Source: Actinomycetes bacterium
Lineage (GTDB): Bacteria > Actinomycetota > Actinomycetes > Actinomycetales > Cellulomonadaceae
Assembly (NCBI GenBank): GCA_023388235.1
Contig: JAEWGQ010000110.1
Coordinates: forward strand, 1 to 11,813
Direction: 5' to 3'
DNA length: 11,813 bases
Positions within the stretch are counted from its first letter, which is position 1, and each line of letters opens with the position of its first letter. This document shows, piece after piece, positions 7,274-11,813 of the stretch. The notes below the pieces were generated by a model. That model saw only the letters and a program-made list of their open reading frames with translations. It was not told the DNA's origin and ran no database searches. The position numbers and the translations under genes are program-made.

Positions 7274-7311
7274 CCGGAGCCCCGGTGACGCGGACGTCAC
7301 CGGGGCTCCGG
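7274..7311. terminator. Bidirectional terminator stem-loop between the 6777 gene and ino1
   Basis: The arms CCGGAGCCCCGGTGACG (7274-7290) and CGTCACCGGGGCTCCGG (7295-7311) are perfectly complementary over 17 bp around a CGGA loop. The element sits 20 bp after one stop and 21 bp before the opposing stop. There is no T-tract on either side, which fits the U-less terminators common in high-GC actinobacteria. Confidence 0.85.
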
Positions 7312-7332
7312 ACGGGTCCCGCTGGGGGAGGT

Positions 7333-8427
7333 TCAGCGCTCGATCTCGCCGCGGATGAACTTCTCCACGAGCTCCCGGCCGTGCTGGTCCTCGTGCTGGA
7401 CCGGCGGGGACTTCATGAAGTAGGTCGACGCCGACAGGATCGGGCCGCCGATGCCGCGGTCCTTCGCGATCTTCGCGGCGCGGACGGCGTCGATGATGAT
7501 GCCGGCCGAGTTCGGGGAGTCCCAGACCTCGAGCTTGTACTCGAGGTTCAGGGGCACCTCGCCGAACGCGCGACCCTCGAGGCGCACGTACGCCCACTTG
7601 CGGTCGTCGAGCCAGGCGACGTAGTCCGACGGGCCGATGTGGACGTTGCGGTCGTCCTTCTTGCCGGCCAGCGGCCCGTCCTCGAGGTTCGAGGTCACGG
7701 CCTGCGTCTTCGAGATCTTCTTGGACTCCAGGCGCTCGCGCTCGAGCATGTTCTTGAAGTCCATGTTGCCGCCGACGTTCAGCTGGTACGTGCGGTCCAG
7801 GATGACGCCGCGGTCCTCGAACAGGCGGGCGAGCACGCGGTGCGTGATGGTCGCGCCGACCTGGGACTTGATGTCGTCGCCGACGATCGGGACGCCGGCG
7901 GCCTCGAACTTCGCGGCCCACTCGGGGTCGGACGCGATGAACACGGGCAGCGCGTTGACGAAGGCGACGCCCGCGTCGATGGCGGCCTGCGCGTAGAACT
8001 TGTCGGCCTCCTCGGAGCCCACCGGCAGGTAGGACACCAGGACGTCGACCTCCGCGTCCTTGAGCGCCTGGACGACGTCCACGGGCTCGGCGTCGGAGAC
8101 CTCGATGGTCTGCGCGTAGTACTTGCCCACGCCGTCCAGGGTCGGGCCGCGCTGGACGGTCACGCCGAGCGGCGGGACGTCGGCGATCTTGATGGTGTTG
8201 TTCTCGGACGCGACGATCGCCTCGGAGAGGTCGAAGCCGACCTTCTTCGCGTCGACGTCGAACGCGAGGACGAACTCGAGGTCGGAGACGTGGTAGTCCC
8301 CGAACTGCACGTGCATGAGGCCCGGCACCTTGGTGCTCGGGTCGGCGTCGGCGTAGTACTGCACGCCCTGGACCAGCGACGAGGCGCAGTTGCCCACGCC
8401 CGCGATCGCCACGCGGATGGCGGTCAT
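7333..8427 (-). CDS. ino1: Inositol-3-phosphate synthase (myo-inositol-1-phosphate synthase), actinobacterial type
   Basis: An NAD-dependent cytosolic enzyme that isomerises glucose 6-phosphate to 1D-myo-inositol 3-phosphate, the entry point for phosphatidylinositol, its mannosides and mycothiol in actinobacteria. The 364 residues match the short bacterial form. Signatures: the NAD loop [19 protein letters not shown] near the N-terminus, [18 protein letters not shown] in the middle, [27 protein letters not shown], the active-site lysine region [33 protein letters not shown] and the C-terminal [10 protein letters not shown]. Its ATG 8427 overlaps the padR TGA as ATGA, with GAAGGAG 6 bases upstream inside padR. 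The two genes are therefore one operon under the palindromic operator at 9107-9133. Transcription ends at the strong stem at 7274-7311. Confidence 0.97.
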   Translation of the reverse strand: MTAIRVAIAGVGNCASSLVQGVQYYADADPSTKVPGLMHVQFGDYHVSDLEFVLAFDVDAKKVGFDLSEAIVASENNTIKIADVPPLGVTVQRGPTLDGVGKYYAQTIEVSDAEPVDVVQALKDAEVDVLVSYLPVGSEEADKFYAQAAIDAGVAFVNALPVFIASDPEWAAKFEAAGVPIVGDDIKSQVGATITHRVLARLFEDRGVILDRTYQLNVGGNMDFKNMLERERLESKKISKTQAVTSNLEDGPLAGKKDDRNVHIGPSDYVAWLDDRKWAYVRLEGRAFGEVPLNLEYKLEVWDSPNSAGIIIDAVRAAKIAKDRGIGGPILSASTYFMKSPPVQHEDQHGRELVEKFIRGEIER

Positions 8428-9080
8428 CCTCGCTCCTTCTGAGGGGGTTGTGCCGCGACGACGGAGTCATCCTCGACGCGAACGCGTGAGGCGTCGGCCG
8501 GCCGGCCGTCGCCTCGGGGACGGGCGCCGCGGTTGCTGCGCTCGTGGTCGATGAGGTCGTCGAGCCAGCGGACCTCGCGCTCGACCTGCTCGAGCCCGTG
8601 ACGCTGGAGCTCGAGGGTGTACTCGTCCATGCGGACGCGGGTGCGGGACACGGAGTCCTTGATGAGCTCGAGGCGCTCCGTCATGCGGGTGCGCCGGCCC
8701 TCGAGGATCCGCAGCCGGGTCTCGGCGTCCGTCTGCCCGAAGAAGGCGAACCGGAAGCCGAAGTTCTCGTCCTCCCACGCGGCCGGGCCGGAGGAGGCCA
8801 GCACGTGCTGGAACTGCTCCTTGCCCTCGGCGGTGAGCTGGTAGACGATGCGGGCGCGCTTGCCGGACAGGCCGTGCGCGGGGGCGTCCTGCGGGTCGGA
8901 GCCGGTGATCCAGCCCCGGGCGACCAGCGCCTTGAGGCAGGGGTACAGCGAGCCGTACGACAGCGCGCGGAACGACCCGAGCAGCAGGTTGAGGCGCTTG
9001 CGCAGCTCGTACCCGTGCATCGGCGAGTCGTGCAGCAGGCCGAGGATCGCCGACTCGAGCACGTCCGAACGTCCGCGCAC
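8424..9080 (-). CDS. PadR-family transcriptional regulator, probably controls padR-ino1
   Basis: The 218-residue protein has an N-terminal winged helix (about residues 7-85): [39 protein letters not shown] and the wing [18 protein letters not shown] helical C-terminal dimerisation region (about 110-185) contains [18 protein letters not shown] and a coiled-coil-like stretch ending [10 protein letters not shown]. The last 35 residues are charged and probably disordered. The start is GTG 9080, with GGAGGGAGG (9094-9086) 5 bases upstream. The stop overlaps the ino1 start. A perfect palindrome carrying ATGT...ACAT half-sites, as typical of PadR operators, sits just upstream, so autoregulation and control of ino1 are likely. 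The effector is unknown. A padR-like gene is also next to ino1 in mycobacteria (Rv0047c, from memory), so the link is conserved. Confidence 0.92.
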   Translation of the reverse strand: MRGRSDVLESAILGLLHDSPMHGYELRKRLNLLLGSFRALSYGSLYPCLKALVARGWITGSDPQDAPAHGLSGKRARIVYQLTAEGKEQFQHVLASSGPAAWEDENFGFRFAFFGQTDAETRLRILEGRRTRMTERLELIKDSVSRTRVRMDEYTLELQRHGLEQVEREVRWLDDLIDHERSNRGARPRGDGRPADASRVRVEDDSVVAAQPPQKERG

Positions 9081-9106
9081 CGCCGCCTCCCTCCGCCTGG
9101 TTCACA

Positions 9107-9133
9107 CCCGATGTATCGAACTGATACATCGGG
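9107..9133. promoter_or_regulatory. Perfect 27-bp palindromic operator, probable PadR binding site
   Basis: CCCGATGTATC (9107-9117) and GATACATCGGG (9123-9133) are exact reverse complements around GAACT. The site contains ATGT and ACAT half-sites, lies 27 bases upstream of the padR start codon and covers the transcription start predicted from the TACGCT box. It is A/T-rich compared with its surroundings, which argues for selection rather than chance. Confidence 0.8.
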
Positions 9134-9134
9134 G

Positions 9135-9140
9135 AGCGTA
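9135..9140 (-). promoter_or_regulatory. padR-ino1 -10 element
   Basis: TACGCT on the minus strand directly abuts the operator, so a bound regulator would cover the start point. It is preceded by TCGTCC. No clear -35 is seen. Confidence 0.5.
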
Positions 9141-9432
9141 GGACGAACCGGGCATCCCGGCAAGGCCCCGCGTTCACCGGCGCGCCGCGGCCCGGTGCCC
9201 GGCGGTTCGCGCGGCGTTCAGCCGCCGCCCCGGCCCGCGCCCTGCGAGGATCCTCGTCGGGTCGGGAAGTCCTGCGGCGGGCCTCGTGGCGATCGCGTGA
9301 AAGTCCGCCGCTCCCGGGGGGTGACCTGCGGGTGCCGGCGACGGCCCGCGCATACTGGTCCGGGCCCGGCCGGCGCGCCGCCGCCGCCACCCGGTGCACC
9401 CGGCCCCCCGCAGTCCACAGGAAGGCAGTGCC
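9141..9432. other. Intergenic region between padR and the PBP gene
   Basis: With the operator, this is the only stretch above 300 bp without a gene (9081-9432). It holds a perfect 12-bp palindrome, CGAGGATCCTCG, at 9245-9256, a short GCGGC/GCCGC stem at 9211-9225, and a weak -10 candidate CATACT at 9351-9356 for the downstream gene. No small ORF, tRNA or known riboswitch is recognisable to me. Confidence 0.5.
9419..9425 (+). promoter_or_regulatory. Ribosome binding site that fixes the PBP start at TTG 9433
   Basis: AGGAAGG lies 7 bases before TTG 9433. The only nearby in-frame alternative, GTG 9394, has no purine-rich sequence in front of it. Confidence 0.65.
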
Positions 9433-11813
9433 TTGGCAGGCTCGAACCGACGGTCCACGACGAGCGCCCCGCGCGGCGGTGCGTCGCGGTCGGCGGCCTC
9501 CGGTCCCGGCGCCCCGGGCGGCCGGCGGCGGCTGGTCGACTACCCCCGGCGCGGCTACAGCGGGCTGCACCGCTGGCTGCCGTCGTGGCGGTTCGTGGTC
9601 GGCAGCATCCTGTCGTTCGTCTTCCTCTGCCTCGGCGTCGTCGTCGCGGCGTACGCCCTGACGGACGTGCCGTCGCCCGACGCGGTCGCGGAGGAGCAGG
9701 CGTCGGTCGTCTACTACGCCGACGGCACCACGGAGCTCGGGCGGTTCCCCGGCCCGAACCGCAACCTCGTGGACTACACCACCCTCCCCGAGTACGTCGG
9801 GCAGGCCGTGGTGTCCGCGGAGGACCGCACGTTCTTCGAGAACCAGGGCATCTCGATCACCGGCATGGGCCGCGCGCTGCTGAACAACCTGCGCGGCGGC
9901 TCCACCCAGGGCGGGTCGACGCTGACGCAGCAGTACGTCGAGCGGTACTACGTCGGGAAGACCACGACCTCCTACCTCGGCAAGGCCAAGGAGGCGCTGC
10001 TCGCGATCAAGATCGCGCAGACCGAGACCAAGGAGCAGATCCTCGGCCGGTACCTCAACACCATCTACTTCGGCCGGAACGCGTACGGCATCGACGCCGC
10101 CGCGCAGTCGTACTTCGGCAAGCCCGCCGCGGAGCTCGACGTCTCGCAGGCCGCGATGCTCGCCGGGCTGATCCCGTCCCCGAACAACTGGGACCCCGCC
10201 GTCAGCCCCGAGAAGGCGGAGCAGCGCTGGAACTACGTGCTCGACGGCATGGTCCGCGACGGGTACATCGCCCAGGCCGACCGCGACGCGCTCACCTTCC
10301 CGGTGGTGAACCCGTACGTCCGCAGCGACCGCCTCGGCGGCCCGAACGGCTACCTGCTGGAGTACGTGGCGCAGGAGCTCACGGCCACCGGCTCGATCAC
10401 GGACGACGTGCTCAGCCGCGAGGGGCTGCGCATCACGACCACCATCGAGAAGCCCGTGCAGGACACCGCCGTCGGTTCCGTCGCGCAGATGCGGTCCGGC
10501 GAGCTGTCCGACGGCGCGACGCCGGACCCGGCGCTCAAGGTCGGCGTGGTGTCGATCGACCCGTCGAACGGCGGCATCGTGTCGATGTACGGCGGCGAGG
10601 ACTTCCTCACCGACCAGATCAACCGCGCCACCCGCGGCCGCGTGCAGGGCGGGTCGACGTTCAAGCCGTTCACGCTGATCGCGGCGCTCGAGAACGGCAT
10701 CCCGCTGACCGAGCGGTTCAACGGGCGCTCGCCGCAGGAGTTCCCGAACTGGAAGGTGAGCAACTTCGGCGGCCGGGACTTCGGTGACATCGACCTGGTC
10801 GACGCCACCGCGGACTCGGTGAACACGGTGTACGCGCAGCTGAACCTCGAGGTCGGTCCCGAGAAGACCGCCGAGGTCGCCGCGCGCGCCGGCATCACGA
10901 CGCCCGTCAACAGCCAGCCGTCGAACGTGCTGGGCACCGACGACGTCAGCCCGCTCGACATGGCGTCCGCCTACGCGACCATCGCCGCCCAGGGCGTCTA
11001 CCACAAGCCGTTCATGGTGTCCGAGGCGACCTACCCCGACGGCGACGTCGCGTACACCGGCGAGACCGCCCCGACGCAGGTGTTCGACGCCGGCGTCATG
11101 GCCGACACCACGTACGCCATGACCCAGGTCGTGCAGCGCGGCTCCGGCAAGACCTACATCAAGCCGCTCGGCCGCGAGATCGCCGGCAAGACCGGCACCT
11201 CGAACGAGAACAAGTCCGCGTGGTTCGTGGGCTTCACCCCGCACATCGTCTCGGCCGTCGCGCTGAGCCAGGTCGGCGAGAACGGCAAGGACCCGGTCCA
11301 GATCACCCCCTGGGGCCGGGGCGTCGACGAGGTGACCGGCGGGACCTGGCCGGCCCGGCTGTGGGCGCAGTACATGGAGCCCGTGTTCGGCCTCGAGAAG
11401 TACGCCGCGAAGACGTCGTTCCCGCCGCGCGCGGACGTGAACGCCGACCGCAAGCCGACGGCCGCGCCCACGACCCAGGCGCCCACGCCCACCGAGCAGC
11501 CGGCCGAGCCCGAGCAGCCCGCGACCGTGGCCGTGCCCGCCGTCGGCGCCGGCACGAAGATCGCGGACGCCCAGGCGGCCATCACCAACGCCGGCCTGAC
11601 GGTCGGCGGGCAGCGGCAGGTCGCGAGCGACCAGCCCGCCGGGACCGTGCTCGGCACCGACCCCGGCAGCGGCGCGCAGGTGGCGCCCGGGTCCGCCGTG
11701 ACCATCCTCGTGTCCGACGGCAGCCTCGCCGTGCAGCAGCCCCCCGCCAACCAGAACCCCGGCGCGGGCGCCGGGGGAGCGGGTGGCGGCGCGGGTGGCG
11801 GCTCGGGCGGCGG
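9433..11813 (+). CDS. Class A penicillin-binding protein with PASTA domain (3' end cut off by window)
   Basis: A bifunctional peptidoglycan synthase (PonA type): glycan polymerisation plus DD-transpeptidation at the outer membrane face. 793 codons are visible with no stop. Order of parts: a basic cytoplasmic tail (1-53), one membrane span (about 54-76, FVVGSILSFVFLCLGVVVAA), a GT51 domain with catalytic E130 in EDRTFF, GGSTLTQQ (160-167) and probable second Glu E187 in KAKEA, then ILGRYLNTIYFGRNAYGI. The transpeptidase follows, with S408 and K411 in STFK, SVN (462-464) and KTGT (586-589). After a Pro/Thr-rich linker comes one PASTA domain (about 697-763), then a Gly-rich tail at the edge. The TTG start is chosen from the ribosome binding site and the usual short cytoplasmic tail. 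It is divergent from padR-ino1, an order resembling ino1-ponA1 in mycobacteria. Confidence 0.95.
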   Translation, partial: MAGSNRRSTTSAPRGGASRSAASGPGAPGGRRRLVDYPRRGYSGLHRWLPSWRFVVGSILSFVFLCLGVVVAAYALTDVPSPDAVAEEQASVVYYADGTTELGRFPGPNRNLVDYTTLPEYVGQAVVSAEDRTFFENQGISITGMGRALLNNLRGGSTQGGSTLTQQYVERYYVGKTTTSYLGKAKEALLAIKIAQTETKEQILGRYLNTIYFGRNAYGIDAAAQSYFGKPAAELDVSQAAMLAGLIPSPNNWDPAVSPEKAEQRWNYVLDGMVRDGYIAQADRDALTFPVVNPYVRSDRLGGPNGYLLEYVAQELTATGSITDDVLSREGLRITTTIEKPVQDTAVGSVAQMRSGELSDGATPDPALKVGVVSIDPSNGGIVSMYGGEDFLTDQINRATRGRVQGGSTFKPFTLIAALENGIPLTERFNGRSPQEFPNWKVSNFGGRDFGDIDLVDATADSVNTVYAQLNLEVGPEKTAEVAARAGITTPVNSQPSNVLGTDDVSPLDMASAYATIAAQGVYHKPFMVSEATYPDGDVAYTGETAPTQVFDAGVMADTTYAMTQVVQRGSGKTYIKPLGREIAGKTGTSNENKSAWFVGFTPHIVSAVALSQVGENGKDPVQITPWGRGVDEVTGGTWPARLWAQYMEPVFGLEKYAAKTSFPPRADVNADRKPTAAPTTQAPTPTEQPAEPEQPATVAVPAVGAGTKIADAQAAITNAGLTVGGQRQVASDQPAGTVLGTDPGSGAQVAPGSAVTILVSDGSLAVQQPPANQNPGAGAGGAGGGAGGGSGG

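Noticed and set aside
9127..9129. An ATG on the minus strand 5 bases after the padR TACGCT box, resembling a leaderless start
   Set aside because: It lies within the operator palindrome and is out of frame with padR, which has its own strong ribosome binding site and GTG at 9080.
9394..9396. In-frame GTG as an alternative start of the PBP gene
   Set aside because: No Shine-Dalgarno precedes it, while AGGAAGG sits 7 bases before TTG 9433.
9141..9432. A riboswitch (for example c-di-AMP type) in the PBP leader
   Set aside because: I could not match any conserved core of a known riboswitch class. Only short GC-rich stems are visible.
8467..11244. A 925-codon minus-strand open frame antisense to the PBP gene and overlapping padR
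   Set aside because: Its composition is the Arg/Gly/Ala/Val-rich type produced by reading GC-rich codons in a wrong frame. The plus-strand PBP and minus-strand padR frames have clear conserved motifs over the same bases.
11755..11813. Gly-rich repetitive sequence at the window end as a separate repeat element
   Set aside because: It stays in frame with the PBP and is best read as a low-complexity Gly/Ala/Ser C-terminal tail.

Overview
The window is GC-rich (roughly three quarters G+C) and densely coded on both strands. Gene content suggests an actinobacterium, most likely of the Cellulomonas/Micrococcales type: an actinobacterial inositol-1-phosphate synthase beside a PadR regulator and a PASTA-bearing class A penicillin-binding protein, and a MoeZ-type MoeB-rhodanese fusion. 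The genus is an inference from style and gene order. The ino1-padR-ponA arrangement resembles the one I recall near Rv0046c-Rv0050 in Mycobacterium tuberculosis. I see no mobile elements, tRNA, rRNA or CRISPR.

Region 1 (1-6634) is a molybdenum cofactor (Moco) block. On the minus strand, a small HTH-Mop protein (679-1080) is followed by modA, the molybdate-binding lipoprotein, which runs off the left edge. moaE (1228-1743, plus) converges on the minus-strand pair moaA-moaD (3080-1769). Divergent from moaA is the plus-strand operon moeA-moaC-mog (3166-5403), whose genes overlap at both junctions. It converges on moeZ (6634-5465, minus), which should activate the C-terminal Gly-Gly of MoaD. Together these cover molybdate capture, GTP to cyclic pyranopterin (MoaA, MoaC), MoaD activation and sulfuration (MoeZ), molybdopterin synthase (MoaD and MoaE), adenylylation (Mog) and metal insertion (MoeA). 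modB, modC and the guanylyltransferase mobA are not in the window.

Region 2 (6635-7332) holds an unrecognised small protein gene (6777-7253) and a perfect 17-bp stem-loop that probably terminates transcription from both sides.

Region 3 (7333-11813) is the minus-strand operon padR-ino1, with a perfect 27-bp palindromic operator in front of padR. Divergent from it is a class A penicillin-binding protein gene, which runs off the right edge inside a glycine-rich tail.

No clearly new system is visible. The most interesting signals are regulatory. The first genes of the four Moco transcription units upstream of moeZ begin 6-7 bases after a TANNNT box with no Shine-Dalgarno sequence, which is a leaderless layout. 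A 22-bp promoter block is shared exactly between the mop-modA promoter and the promoter of the unknown gene at 6777. Its 9-bp core occurs a third time between moaA and moeA.
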